This document shows, piece after piece, positions 23,340 to 35,600 of a DNA stretch of 64,000 bases. Every line of letters starts with the position of its first letter. The first letter of the stretch is position 1. The position numbers and the translations under genes were made by a program. The stretch comes from Bryoerythrophyllum caledonicum (Eukaryota; Streptophyta; Bryopsida; Pottiales; Pottiaceae): the NCBI GenBank assembly GCA_963971425.1, contig OZ020521.1:26552012-26616011 (forward strand), given 5' to 3'. Below the pieces are notes generated by a model. The model saw only the letters and a list, made by a program, of their open reading frames with translations, did not search any database and was not told the origin of the DNA.

Positions 23340-24281
23340 TCCACTCTAAGGATTTTAAAATACCTTCTAACTTTCTTAATTCTAATCTACCTTAAAGGAT
23401 AATAGTAGTCTAGGGCTAACTCCTATTTCTATCTAAACACCATATTCATTAAAATGAGACATTTCAGAGTCTCAATTTATCATGGTGTCTAATTTTAGTC
23501 AATTTTATATTCCATTACTTTGAGACAATTTATTAAATTGAGACTCAATCTCAATTGAAATGCTAAAGTATCTAGCCATATCATGGATTATTGAATTAAT
23601 TTTGTATGAATATGAATATCATATTTCATTGTGTGTCTAAAGGTATAATTAGATTATAACATATGTATTTAGATATGGAGCATATTACCTAACATAGGAA
23701 AACTAATCGTCCAAAAGATATCATAGCAAGAATAAAATTACTCAATGAAAATATAAGCGGCAATAAATTTGAGAACCCCCACTACCGTTCAAAATTGGAA
23801 TAAAATACACATATACACTCATTTACAAGCCATCTAGAATGCAAATCTTTTCATTTGAAAAAGAAATAATTACCAATTTCAGGAGATTATACAAATTCCA
23901 AACAACATGGTCATTGAAATACCAATCACTGAAAGGCTAGCGTATATTGTAGGAATCCATTCAACAAATGATATTAATAGAAAATATCAATGCATCAAGG
24001 ATACATCCACAATTAATCAAACTCACAATGTGGACCACAATCTTTCTATAAATAATGTAACAAATGACAGCAATATTGTATAATATTGACAGCAAACCAA
24101 TACAACACTACAATTACTGATCTACAAAGTCTAATCAAAATCTAATATTCATCACATACTTAATACTACTAGGATAACTAGTCCACTCACAAAAATTCTT
24201 ACAACAACATGCACCTCTACCTATTTTATATAGGTGGGATAACGACAGTCCTAAAAACCCCTAAACCGTTGAAATCTAATA
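23340..24281. other. AT-rich stretch, nothing recognised
   Basis: No open frame with coding character, no structural RNA and no clear repeat was seen. It separates the GC-rich minisatellite from the DUF7869-type pseudogene. Confidence 0.5.
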
Positions 24282-25851
24282 TTAAGCTAAAGATGCATTG
24301 CTTATGTCCACCTGTGATTTTGGAATTTTGAGCCTAGAGGAGCTTACATTCCCACCCAACCTAGGCTTCCAGGCCGTTAAAATACAACATGTATCCACCC
24401 ACATGGGTTCAAATTCAGTTTCTTCTACCCAATTATTCCCCTGACTAGAATCCCACGCTTGGTATGTTTCGAGGTCGACATGACGTTGGGATGCAGGTTT
24501 GTAGTATTGCACTTTGATCTCATGAGAATGTTCACGATCCAAATGTGGATTAGTCAAAGTCAAGGCAATCCAAAATGGGCGGATATCCCCATTAGCAGAA
24601 CGCACATCAAACACATAGCCGTCTTACACGTCTCTACCAACCCGAAACGATGGAGGGGGACAATGACGCCGTTTTCCAATGAATGGAGGGTCCTCTTCAT
24701 ATTCTTCCCTCAACGATCCATCAATATCATATTCATCCACCATAGACGGAGCATATCTAGATAATGGCCAGAATCCCTCTCGTAGGATAGGCGATTCTTC
24801 CAATGGCACCTCAAGAGCAGACTTAACACCTCTCCAATAGTACATAATGTGCTCGTTCGTCCTCCTGTATTCACTCGAGATATCCTTGTTAGCCATAGAT
24901 TCCCAAAGACTTAGAAGCCCAGAGATATCCTTCATAACCTCATTATAATTCTCATGACGCCGCGAAATGAAAGGTTTAGGCTGTCCACTTGGCAATATTG
25001 GACAACCATCTGCCGCCAATTTCCACAGCTGAATTCCTCCATTCTCCTCCGGCAACCAATCGCTATCTGTACAAAGGATTTTGTACTGCATCTTCGGCAA
25101 ACCATCTGAGCCCTTGTAGAACTTGAATGGTTGGCCCTTTGTGTGACCCGTAAGGGCCTCCTTGCCTATGCACAAATACCCTTCTAAAAAGCCCTTGAAT
25201 TCGGGCACCTCCTCAAAAAGGTGAGGAATAATTGGCTTATTCTAAGCCAATTATTGATTTCATCAAGAGAGGGATTGTTGGATAGCTATTTGACTTAAGT
25301 TTGGAACTCCATCTCCCAAACATTGCATCAATATCCTCGTGAGTAAGAAGTTGGCATACACTTCACGGAAAATACCCATATCAACAAGGAGGGGAAAAAA
25401 AGCACACATATCTATTCTTATTGTCCCCTGTGGCATTATCCAACTGCATTTGGAGAATTGGTGGTACTTGTTTCACAGAAACAGGTTCAACCGGTGGACC
25501 AGCAAGGAATCCCAACCACACGTTAGCATCGGCAAGCACAGCCTCAACAAGAGGAGAAGCTCTTCCTTGCGTAAATAATTCACGAGAAGAATACAGCGGT
25601 GGACTCTCTAAGTCCCTAAGTAAATTTGCAATGGATCCAACAGTGTGATTCGAGTTGGTGGAGAAGATGTCCCGACTATAATGCGCATAACGAACATCTC
25701 CATGTCTATGCCCAAACATTCCAGTTACGGCCACAGGCAATTTCATGAAAGGCTCCATTGCTTTAATCTCGTGAGCTCCTAAAACCAAAAGCAACGAGCT
25801 TTTAGTACTATTTTTTAGTTTCTGTCTTTCCGGACCCAGCGAATCGGTCAT
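24282..25851 (-). pseudogene. DUF7869-type transposon-like gene, copy A (decayed)
   Basis: Read on minus, in order: 'LPVAVTGMFGHRHGDVRYAH' (about 25760), 'QLDNATGDNKNRY' (about 25430), 'FLLTHEDIDAMFG' (about 25330), 'QPFKFYKGSDGLPKMQY' (about 25110) and a C-terminal segment ending at 24282. The D-N-x(4)-DNKNR and THEDID motifs are what I associate with DUF7869, an uncharacterised domain of plant transposon-like genes that may have an RNase-H-like fold. The whole string parallels copy B (49764-62707). The copy is broken by a +1 frameshift and a TAA near 25240, where a perfect 10-bp fold-back (TTGGCTTA-type arms) sits, and again at 24615-24624. 'GHTHEDID' has lost residues before THEDID. It is therefore inactive as read. 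Confidence 0.68.
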
Positions 25852-26250
25852 CGCAAAGTTTATCCTCGGTACGAGAATACTTTGCTCATCTGTGTAGTGT
25901 TGTATTTGACATTTATCCTCGACTCAAGGATATCGAAACCTATGAATGCTACAAATATTCTAGTTCGTTTGCCTATTATCCTCAAGTCAAGGATATCCGT
26001 CCCACATTGTGATACTATTTTATAAACTATGTTTCTCTAGTTTCTGTCTTTCTAGACCGAGCAGATGAGTTTTTGCAGAAGTTATCCTCGGTTCGAGGAT
26101 ACTTTGCTACTTGTGTAGTGTTTTTTTAGACATGGATCCTCGACTCAAGGATACTTTGATGATGATTCTCTTAGCGGACCTTGATTTGATTATCTTGAGC
26201 TGGTTTTACAGAACGATGACATGGACTTTATCTTCGGCTCGAGGATAAAC
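25815..26250. repeat. Cluster of six 19-bp palindromes in a tandemly duplicated block
   Basis: Near-palindromes TATCCTCGAnTCGAGGATA (consensus) start at 25861, 25914, 25977, 26083, about 26135 and 26229. The block also contains a direct duplication, roughly 25815-25932 against 26038-26153, sharing 'TAGTTTCTGTCTTTC', 'TACTTTGCT' and 'TGTGTAGTGTT'. It lies directly 5' of the first visible exon of copy A, so it is probably its leader or first introns. Confidence 0.8.
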
Positions 26251-27365
26251 GGTTTAGGGATGCATGATTCAGAAGTGACATGTGCAATCTTTTCAAACCC
26301 TAAACCCCTAAACCTAAACCCTTGCCCAGATAATGGAAGAATCTTAAACCTTAACAATTCAAAATTTTTGCAACTTTAATCAATTCTGAAAACCTTCAAA
26401 TCATCACAATGTGCACAGACACAGATAGAGAGCGGAATACAGAGAGGTGAAAGAAACCCATACACAAGCATAAGTATCTTTTAGTAGTACCATATTTTTG
26501 CAAATGCAGAACTGTGATATGTTTAGGGAGTCAGTATTTTACATAAATCTCTCAATGTGCCCATAATTCATTTTCCAAACTTCAAAAATAAAGAATTATG
26601 AGACTTCTGATGTTCACATACATGTATCCAAACAAATAAGCGCGTATCATAAACAAAACCACTAGTTATCTAGAATTACACGAAAGGGAAACCTCAGCTC
26701 AGTAGCATCAAGAATGCAAAGTTCCACCTCCTCATTCGATTACATAGCCTCCCAAATAAAATCACATTCTACTGACTGCAAAGGCTGAGTTGACTAACGT
26801 TAGCTGGATCACTATACAAAATAATACTCTCCGAACTGCCTAAATCACCATCACTTGTTTTTTATACTCCAAAAAAATTGAAATGTAACACACCAACACA
26901 CACAAAAATCCACTTGAAAAATGAAAGGTATTATCCACAACAAAGCCAAACATGACAAAAATGCTCCCGTTCAAACACAGAAAGGAAAACATAAGCGAGA
27001 ATTTCAATGAGTACAATTGCAAACACAAAAGGCATGCAACTCTGAAACTGATACTGATTTGCAGAGAGCAGGTATGTTGTTCAAAACAGCAACACCATTC
27101 CAAATTGAAATTGTACGTCTCTAAATAACACAAAATCAACACTCTTTTTTGTAACAAAATCCTGCACTAAAAACCTCAAACTCAATCATGGAAATTTCAG
27201 CAATAAATGCAAAACGATGTTGTCAGCATGAAACGCAAACAGAGAAACCTTCACTTCGGCACAAAAACTGAAACAAGCTCTCAAAATAAAAACAAAAATA
27301 AAATTCTAAAGCATGTGAGGCTTGACATTCAAATCTCTGCATACGACAAATGCAGCCTTGGTGCG
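26251..27365. other. No gene seen; telomere-box cluster at 26300-26325
   Basis: An 'AAACCCTAAACCCCTAAACC'-like string near 26303 resembles plant telo-boxes or interstitial telomere sequence. The rest is AT-rich without coding character. Confidence 0.4.
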
Positions 27366-27490
27366 ATTCGTTCCGAGTGAGCACAAACAGATAGTGAAAC
27401 AATGATTGAAACGTGCAATTCGTTCCGAGTGAGCACAAACAGATAGTGAAACAATGATTGAAATGTGCAATTCGTTCTGAGTGGGCAGAA
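27366..27490. repeat. 53-bp tandem repeat, two copies plus a partial third
   Basis: The unit begins 'ATTCGTTCCGAGTGAGCACA' and ends 'GATTGAAACGTGCA'. The second copy starts at about 27419, and a partial third 'ATTCGTTCTGAGTGGGCAGA' at about 27472. Confidence 0.8.
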
Positions 27491-27596
27491 CAGTGGTCTA
27501 CATTGCATTACGAGTGAGCAGAAACAGAGATACAAGAACAGAAACAGAGAAGCACAGATAGGTTTAGGGTACAAACCTGATCAGATGCCTGCTTCC

Positions 27597-27743
27597 CGCC
27601 TGCGCCGAGGCGCCCTCCTCTGCCTGCGCCGATGCGCCCTCCTCCGCCTGCGCCGATGCGCCCTACTCCTCCTGCTCCAATGTGCCCTACTCCGCTTGCA
27701 CCGATGCGCCCTCTTACGCTTGCGCCGATGCACCCTCTTCTCA
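27597..27743. repeat. 24-bp GC-rich minisatellite, six copies
   Basis: The unit is close to TGCGCCGATGCGCCCTCCTC plus CGCC, with one to five differences per copy. It is open in several frames, which generates spurious Ala/Gly/Pro-rich ORFs on both strands. Confidence 0.85.
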
Positions 27744-27879
27744 CTTCTGTCCGCGCCCTCGCGGCCACAAGCGTAGCTCGACTACGCTCTCCTCACCTAC
27801 GCGCCCTCGCAGCCAGTTTCGCCTCCGAGATCAGCCTTCGCCTCCGGAAAAAACCCACGTCCTCACCGCGCGGCCAGTT

Positions 27880-28510
27880 CCCACCACCCTAAACCCTAAA
27901 CCGCACTTAATTGTAAAACCCAGCATGAAAGACAGAAAAGAAAATACTAACGCCGTGCGAGAAGATAAGAGAGGGGCGGAGAGAGAAGGCATGATGAGAG
28001 CAAATCCTAACCAAATGAGAGAGGGGGAGAGAGGGGAAAAAAGAGCGGTGGCGGGAGAGCGAGAGGGAAAGGTAGGAAAAGTGTAGAAAATGACGGCGGG
28101 AAACAAAATTATTGCGCCATAGTACCTTTTCATGCAAATGGTTGCAACGGATGAATGTCCTATCATTCCCGATTTATTTACATGGAAATGACGCGTTGCT
28201 TCACCACACTTATTGACACTTGCAATCGAATAACCAAATGAAAATCAGACCAACTTGCAAGTACAATAGAACAAGACTAATCCAGTGCAAAACTTATTGA
28301 TTTAATATCAAACTTAGAAGAGGCAAGAGTTGAGAATTGAAAGAAACTAAGCTTGAGCGGAGGCAACGCGCACACAACTTCAGAGAAGAAAGGGTTGGAA
28401 AGGGCTTTCAACGAAGAATGTGAGTGAAGCGATGGGTCTCGCTTCACCAAAATCGGAGCCAGGTGGGAAACACTTTTTCCCAACGGCTCCAATTTTTGGC
28501 GGGAAAATTT
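27880..28510. promoter_or_regulatory. Telo-box and two E2F-like motifs
   Basis: A telo-box-like 'CACCCTAAACCCTAAACC' lies at about 27886. 'GGCGGGAAA' occurs at about 28094 and again at about 28497 ('TTTGGCGGGAAAA'), matching the E2F/DP consensus. Such combinations occur in plant S-phase gene promoters. No adjacent gene is recognised, so this may be a relic of a gene-derived promoter or chance. Confidence 0.25.
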
Positions 28511-29870
28511 TGAATTATTGTCCCAAAGTTTCAGCTGACATTTTCCATTGTTGGAGTCACGTCAATTGATGCAGGCGAGCAACCCGAATACAACAAAATT
28601 AGGTTCCTCCTTTTCATAAAATTGGATTTTCTAACAAATGAAAAACTCAAAAATCATATCCGGTACTTCATTGATAAATTAAGAAAATGATGAAAATTTA
28701 CCAAAATCATATAAATCGATTTAAAAACTGAATTCTTCTTTAAAAGAAGCTTTATTTAGTTAGAATGGATTTTAAGAAGTTGACTCTTACAACATTAAAA
28801 GTTATAATCTTTTTTATTTGTTTTGGCACTTTCTTAAAATAGTAAATAAAGAAAATCTAATATTTTCTTTGAAAAATAATTTTTTTATTAAATATTTCTT
28901 TGTTTCATTTATAAAAACTCAAAGTTTTATCAATATTGGAACACTTTTAATAAATAGAATTATAAATTTCTTATGTAGCGTCTATATCTTCTATGAAGAT
29001 GACGAAGAAGAAGAAAAGAATTAATATCGTTCAAAATCTTTAAAAATAAGTTGGGCGTTTTGTGTAGTTACAAGGAATATTCATTATCTTTTATATAAGA
29101 GAAATCAAATCTTGGGTACAATGTAAAACTTTTTTACTAAATTTTTTACTAAACTTAAATTCAATCTTAGCCTAGGAAAGATATCTATTCACAAATTTTG
29201 GTATAAATGAACTTCAAACAAATGTCGAAATCAAGTTACAAATTAATGGAAAGGTATAATCCAAGACAAAGAGAAATTACACAGAGGCAATGTATCACAT
29301 GTTAGATGTAATCAAACTTTGTAGCTTGCTGTAGCTTCCATAGGAAAACAATACTTAGTTAATATTGAAGAATCCATTCTACTGTAGAGTCTAAAATATA
29401 TATCGTGTAGAATACTATACAATAGATCCTATTCCAGTATATAGACGTTTCATTCTATATTGTTTAACAGTATATTCCAGTATATAGTTTGTAATTTATC
29501 TAACAGTATATAGAAAAAATAAATTGATATTGATAATACCAACGTTCATTCTATATTGTTTAACAATATTCCAGTATATAGACGTTTCATTCTATATTGC
29601 CAATATATTGTAAATATTGGCAATTTACAAATTTAACAGATCATATAGTAATCACACAAATGGTTCCCATCATATAATATGTAATTTACAAATTTTCAAT
29701 GTAATACAATGAATTTTGAGGTAATTACTTTACATTCACAAACTCAATTTTCTTTATAATTGATGAACATACATTTACACTTGATGTAATTTGCAATTCA
29801 CGCTGTAGGTACCCTAGGTCAAGAAATTAGAGCAATACCGTTGTGTTCAACATGATATTAGTTCCTTGTA
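28511..29870. other. AT-rich stretch, nothing recognised
   Basis: Very AT-rich sequence with short internal duplications ('CCAGTATATAGACGTTTCATT' near 29435 and 29574). No coding signal was seen. Confidence 0.5.
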
Positions 29871-30449
29871 CAATAGGGTGACATTCAAATTGGCCGTTTA
29901 GTAGTTCCAGGGATAGTGTCCTACACTGCTGCCAACTTTGACACCCTCCCTAAAGCTGAGAAATTGTTATTTTACCATGAAAATTTGGGGACAGCATCAT
30001 CTTTATGTTGAAAACATGCATACCAAATTTCAGGTCCAGGAGACTTATACAAAAAAACTTATGCAAGATCTACCAACATGGGATAGCTGTGAGAAAAGTG
30101 TCACAGCTGCCAACTTTGACACCCTCCCAAGAATTGAGGAAATTTTTTTTGCCCATGAAATTCTTGGAGCAAAAACATTTTTATGTTTTTTGCATGTGTG
30201 GAAAATTTCAAGTCCATAAGACCCATACAAAAAATAATATTCCAAATCTACCAACATGTGTAGTTTTGAGAAACAAAGGGGAAAACCATTTTACTACTTC
30301 CAACTTTGACGCCCTCCTTAGGATTGAGTTTTTGTTGATACATAATGAAATTTTTGGCACAAGATCATCTCTACGCTGGTAACATGTGGGATAAATTTCA
30401 AAGCCAAAAGATGTACACAAAAAAGTTATTCCATATCTACCAACGTGTA
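29871..30449 (+). repeat. Left terminal inverted repeat of the Tc1 element, with three internal tandem units
   Basis: Each TIR is built from three diverged units of about 180-190 bases beginning 'CCAACTTTGACACCCTCC', at about 29932, 30110 and 30300. The inner end overlaps the last codons of the transposase gene. ORFs of 93-146 codons inside it occur identically in the right TIR and are not genes. Confidence 0.88.
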
Positions 30450-31447
30450 TGTCCTCCATTAGCGTCAATCACTGCTAGTAACCTAGAGGGCATAGAATGA
30501 CATAGTTGAAGGAGCTTTGTACCGTTGACTAACTTCCACTCTCTTTCAAGAACTACCTTCAACACATTTAAGCTTCTAGGGCAATATTTGCCATGTTGCA
30601 CAACATCTTTTAACATCCTCCAAACGTTCTCGATTGGATTGAGATCGGGAGAGTTTGCAGGCCAGTTGAGCTTTTGGAGAAGGTGGTTTTGTCTCCATTC
30701 TTCACATATTTTGCTCCTATGGACGGGTGCTCCATCTTCCATAAGCACTCGTTGTGGAATTTGACCCATGAAATGAACCAATTTGGCATCGTAAACCACT
30801 TCTATAAAATCCTTAGCAGAACGTTGACCTTTAGGCATAAAGACAAGTTCTGACTTTTGTCCTCCGGCAAATGCGCCCGAAATCATTAAAGAAGTCCTTC
30901 TACTTTTAAAAGTAGGAGCTAGACAACTTGATGAATAACGCTCGTATGCACTTCTCCAAACATGAATTTGCCGAGAATTTTTTCCAATTTCAAAAGTAGA
31001 TTCATCTATCCAAACAACACGCTCCCACTCTTTTGCACTCCATCCACGGTACATCTGAGCAAAAGCTAATCGTTGAGACATGTGACGAGGTGTCAAAAAA
31101 TGTTTTTTGACTGCAATTTGACTAATAATGCCATTTTTATGTAAGACCCTTTGAATAGTACGTCTACACACTTGAGTAGGACATGCATTGGTAATCTCTG
31201 AGAGTGAAGAGCAACGATGAATTTTTGAGTAATGCACAATACTACGAACATCTCTATCACTAAGCTTTTTAGCGTGACTTCCACCGCAAGGTTTGGGCTT
31301 GTAGGTTCCATTTCCTCTAAATGTTTTTACTAACCTTGTAACTGTTCTAATAGGAACTCCGATAGTAGCTGCAATTTGAACTCCTGTAAATCCTCCCTCA
31401 CTCAAACCTATGATGCGAGCATGAATTTCATGTGAAATTGCCATCAT
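30437..31447 (-). CDS. Tc1-family transposase (DD34E), 336 aa, intact
   Basis: The N-terminus carries helix-turn-helix regions for TIR binding ('GGFTGVQIAATIGVPIRTVT' and the 'CRRTIQRVLHKNGI' region). The catalytic core shows D1 in 'VVWIDEST', D2 in 'LMEDGAPVH' and E in 'SPDLNPIENVW'. Thirty-four residues lie between D2 and E, which is the Tc1 rather than the plant mariner (DD39D) signature. Length matches the usual 330-350 residues and there are no stops or frameshifts, so the protein may be functional. ATGs at 31447 and 31444 are both possible starts. It catalyses cut-and-paste transposition at TA sites. Tc1-type elements are uncommon in land plants, which raises the possibility of horizontal transfer. 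Confidence 0.93.
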   Translation of the reverse strand: MMAISHEIHARIIGLSEGGFTGVQIAATIGVPIRTVTRLVKTFRGNGTYKPKPCGGSHAKKLSDRDVRSIVHYSKIHRCSSLSEITNACPTQVCRRTIQRVLHKNGIISQIAVKKHFLTPRHMSQRLAFAQMYRGWSAKEWERVVWIDESTFEIGKNSRQIHVWRSAYERYSSSCLAPTFKSRRTSLMISGAFAGGQKSELVFMPKGQRSAKDFIEVVYDAKLVHFMGQIPQRVLMEDGAPVHRSKICEEWRQNHLLQKLNWPANSPDLNPIENVWRMLKDVVQHGKYCPRSLNVLKVVLEREWKLVNGTKLLQLCHSMPSRLLAVIDANGGHTRW

Positions 31448-32071
31448 AAACTTATAGAGTGCGTGATGCTAGCTACAGCAGTAGAGTAGGGGTTAGAGCA
31501 GAGCAAGGGGTAGAGAAGGGGGCCAAGGGGCTAGAGCAGAGCAAAGGGGGTTGCAGGATTGACACGTGACAATTGGCAGAGGAGGGAGAACAGGGCTGGA
31601 GCAGAGCAAGGGGGAGAGAAAGGAGCCAAGGCGCTGGAGCAGAGAGGAGAGAGAAGGGTCGCCAAAACACAAGCCCATATGCAGACATGGAAAATCGTTT
31701 TGCTCTTAATCACTCATCATGTATGCCCAATGTGAATCAACACTCACGCATCCCACAATACAACACTCTCTATTTTGAGGATTGTCTCAACATTCAGTCT
31801 ATCACAAATCACACACACCATTCCCTTTACATAGTGTTCAATAGATATTTAGAAGAAAAAATTTGTCATGTGTCTAATGCACACTTTATGGCCAAGTGGA
31901 TTCTTCTGCATGGAACACCTCTTCACTTCTTCATTTAGATGTTATTGATATTTTTGAGAAGCATTTATGTTTGGTGGCTTACTCACATGATTGAGTTCAA
32001 TGAAAAAGCATAAGGTGTCAAAGATATTTTGACATTTTCAATATGACCTTCAAATTGTTTATCATAGTTAC

Positions 32072-32648
32072 ACATGTTGATAGATATGGAATAACTTTTT
32101 TATGTATGTCTTTTGGCTTTGAAATTTATCCCACATGTTACTAGCGTAGAGATGATCTTGTGCCAAAAATTTCATTATGTATCAACAAAAACTCAATCCT
32201 AAGGAGGGCGTCAAAGTTGGAAGTAGTAAAATGGTTTTCCCCTTTGTTTCTCAAAACTACACATGTTGGTAGATTTGGAATATTATTTTTTGTATGGGTC
32301 TTATGGACTTGAAATTTTCCACACATGCAAAAAACATAAAAATGTTTTTGCTCCAAGAATTTCATGGGCAAAAAAAATTTCCTCAATTCTTGGGAGGGTG
32401 TCAAAGTTGGCAGCTGTGACACTTTTCTCACAGCTATCCCATGTTGGTAGATCTTGCATAAGTTTTTTGTATAAGTCTCCTGGACCTGAAATTTGGTATG
32501 CATGTTTTCAACATAAAGATGATGCTGTCCCCAAATTTTCATGGTAAAATAACAATTTCTCAGCTTTAGGGAGGGTGTCAAAGTTGGCAGCAGTGTAGGA
32601 CACTATCCCTGGAACTACTAAACGGCCAATTTGAATGTCACCCTATTG
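32072..32648 (-). repeat. Right terminal inverted repeat of the Tc1 element
   Basis: It is the inverted copy of 29871-30449, with the same three internal units and nearly identical sequence. Confidence 0.88.
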
Positions 32649-32650
32649 TA

Positions 32651-35600
32651 CATGGGTAGATTGTGTTCCCTGCGAGAGACAATGTTGGAGGATTATCACA
32701 TATCATCACACGCTTCAACGACACATGGAACTAACCCACGCCACGCGAGCATTTTCAGACCGCCTATTACTGGTAGCCTCTAGACCTTTGTACTACTATA
32801 GCACTAGGATTGCAAAGAGTATTGTAGAAGTATAAGTAATGACTACAAGTATAGTACTAGTTCAAAACGTATTGTCTATTTTTCTAATTTGGATGGTAGA
32901 TTATATATAAATATATATATCTCCCTTTTATTTTGGATATTTTTAAGCAAGGGTGTACTTTCTATTCTACTCAATTATATTTCTTTAATTCCTCAAACCG
33001 CGTGACAATTTTACACCAACAACATTTCAAAATTGTTGATTCTAGTGCAATGAGTACGGAAGAAAACAAAATCTTAAATTGTTTCTTTTCACCGTAGGAT
33101 CTCCATAAAAACTTACTAAGTATTATTCTCACAAAATTTTATACAGTTTGACCGCACGGCTTGAAGGATTTTATAGATAGAGGTCAAGAAAATGATTCAT
33201 TTTCTTCCTGGCCTTGAATTATGAAGCAGATTTTGACTTCACTTGCTACTAAATTGTTGTACTACAGAAGGTCCAAATCTTTTACAAATGTGTTGAGCAT
33301 GATGTTAGTTCAATGCACAACAATTTTACGAGGTAGAGAAGGGGTGTATTATATTCAAAACAATTGTGCATTCGGACATCTAGGCATGTTGCCTACTTGA
33401 GAATTCATTGACCTGACAAGTGACTGAACAAATAAAAATGTACAAAATCTTAGTTAATTGGTTAGGGTATACGTGGAAGTTTAGAGTGGCGACTTCAAGG
33501 GGTTCAATCGATATGGCTCCTGACCATAGCGTGTAGCTCACCCACTATAGTCGGAGTGAGTGGCGGGCTGCCCGCTATTTATGCCATCCGCACAAGGCGG
33601 GCGCATGCCGTCGGCCGAGACGATTTGTTGGAGGCCGTCTAATTGTGAGCCTCATGCGGACCGCGCGATCGAAAGGCCCCGATTGATCGAACAGCCGAGG
33701 CCTACCCCATAGCAATTGGGCGGTGCGGGTAAAACTTGTGATCGCTCTTGGCCGTCCATCACGTCGTCCGCCTCTACGCCTAGCGGACGGTGAGCTCCAC
33801 ACCACGGCTCAAAACTTGAGTCCCCTCCGCTCTGGCCTCTCTTCCCTTTGAATCCCTTTGCAACCCAAAGCCACAAGGTAGAAGACGTGTTGCAACTTTC
33901 CATTTTGGATCAAGAACATCACACGTGCAATCTAAATCTCAAAATTTAGGCACATTAAATGTTGCACAGAAGAATGTCTTCCGAATTTGATACTCATCTC
34001 CAAAATTATCTTAGATCCTTGGCATGCACTAAAACATCTTTCAATTTTAAATATTTTATAATCAAGTATAAAACAAAACTGGAATTTTGGCCCCACGTGG
34101 CACCAATGGTTGCCCGCTTGAGTGGCTCGCATGTCTTCATTGTGAGGGGGGAGGTATATTGCTTGAGTGGACATTCCATTCCTAGTAAGGTAACCTAGAG
34201 GCACCAAATTTCGATCACTTAAGTTAGTTCGGGACTCAAATGACATTGTATGTGACAAACATTTATGTAGAAAGATGCAGAGTTAGGAATGAAATTCAGC
34301 AAATATTTTTTCAAATTTAATCTCAAAGATTTGGAATTGATATAGAATTTCAAAGCCCAAAAACCACGGGAGCCCATAATCAAATCGTAGAGTAGGTGAG
34401 ATTGAGTGCCCTCCTTTGCCTAATGTGTTCAAATGAGAGTGAGTAAAAGAGAGAAGACATGCCATGGATGAACAACTCATGGAGGGTACCAAATGCCGAT
34501 TTGTTTTGTTCAACTTACGAGGCAATGTCACCAAAGAGAGCTCAACTAAAGTGGAGCAACCCAAAATTGCACACTTCATGATCCAATGTTGCTAATTATG
34601 GACATGTCATTTGCAAATCTTGCATTTTCCATTTCCAAATAACCATTTCAAACATCATTTAAAAATAAAATGAAATAATGAGTTCTATTGCATACATAAG
34701 AAATGAAGATTTATAAAATCACCAAAAAAAAAGTATGCATGTCCATTTTACAATGATAGATACGATGGTCTTGCATCCTTTCAATTCTTGAAGAAAACAT
34801 TACGAGGATTTAGAAACAATAATTATAAGTGTATACGTTAATTTATATGTGTCTATATGTATATTAGAACGCATATAAAATCCCACAGTCATAAATTTCC
34901 ATGGAGCTTGTCTTTTGAATGAAATGTAATTTTTTATTGTCAATTGTATCTTCTAATAGGTGATGATAAAAAAATAAGGAAACTTCTAAAACCAAGGGAT
35001 TAGAAATGTGTGGGTGAAAAATATATGTCTATTACGCAATGCTAAATAGGTGGGTCGCAAAACTATTGCATTCCCAATACATCAATTTGGGAAACATGAG
35101 AACATAGAATTCCTCATTCTAAAGGTGCATATAAAAATCATAAATGGACATAGGCCAAATATATAGAATACTGTGGAGCTTTGTGTTTGTTTTGGTTTGT
35201 GAATAGGTATTCAAAATGTGAATAGGAATGGATACAAGGAAATCTTGGTGGATAGATAATGGTGCAAGGACATACCTATGCATGGCAATGAACATTAGTA
35301 CTATTGTGTGTTAAGTGTGGTGTACAAAATACTTTACAAATTTCATAAGAATTCAACTATTTATATTCATTTAATATCACCTTACATTTTTTGGGAAATG
35401 GTGACACTATCATCGTTTTTTAAACTCTATGTCAGTGTCATTATTTATAAATCCAAACATCTAAAATAACATGGCCTTGAAGTTGATGTATATAAAAACA
35501 TTGGGGTTTTTGGTAATCACTTTATATTCAATGTAGGAAAAAAAAATTGTTTCAAGAACTACTTTATCACCTTCCATGGTTTGACCACTCACAAGCTTTC

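Larger units (their letters stand above)
29871..32648. mobile_element. Tc1-type DNA transposon, apparently complete, TA target duplication
   Basis: The element starts CAATAGGGTGACATTC and ends with its inverse, each flanked by TA (29869-29870 and 32649-32650), the standard Tc1/mariner target duplication. Length is 2,778 bases. TIRs of about 578 bases (29871-30449 and 32072-32648) look nearly identical by eye, and the transposase is open, so insertion is likely recent. The internal region between the transposase and the right TIR is purine-rich with repeats of an 'AGAGCAGAGCAAGGGG' type (about 31490-31650) and probably holds the promoter. Confidence 0.92.

Noticed and set aside
27465..27776. 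Pro/Leu/Ala/Gly-rich ORFs at 27465-28086 on both strands
   Set aside because: They are generated by the 24-bp GC-rich minisatellite read in several frames.
29938..30219. 93- and 146-codon ORFs at 29938-30219 and 32141-32581
   Set aside because: They are the same sequence in the two inverted terminal repeats of the Tc1 element and have no transposase or other motif.
33480..33545. Possible tRNA gene around GGTTCAATCG
   Set aside because: No acceptor stem or anticodon arm can be folded around the T-loop-like string; no convincing tRNA was seen elsewhere.
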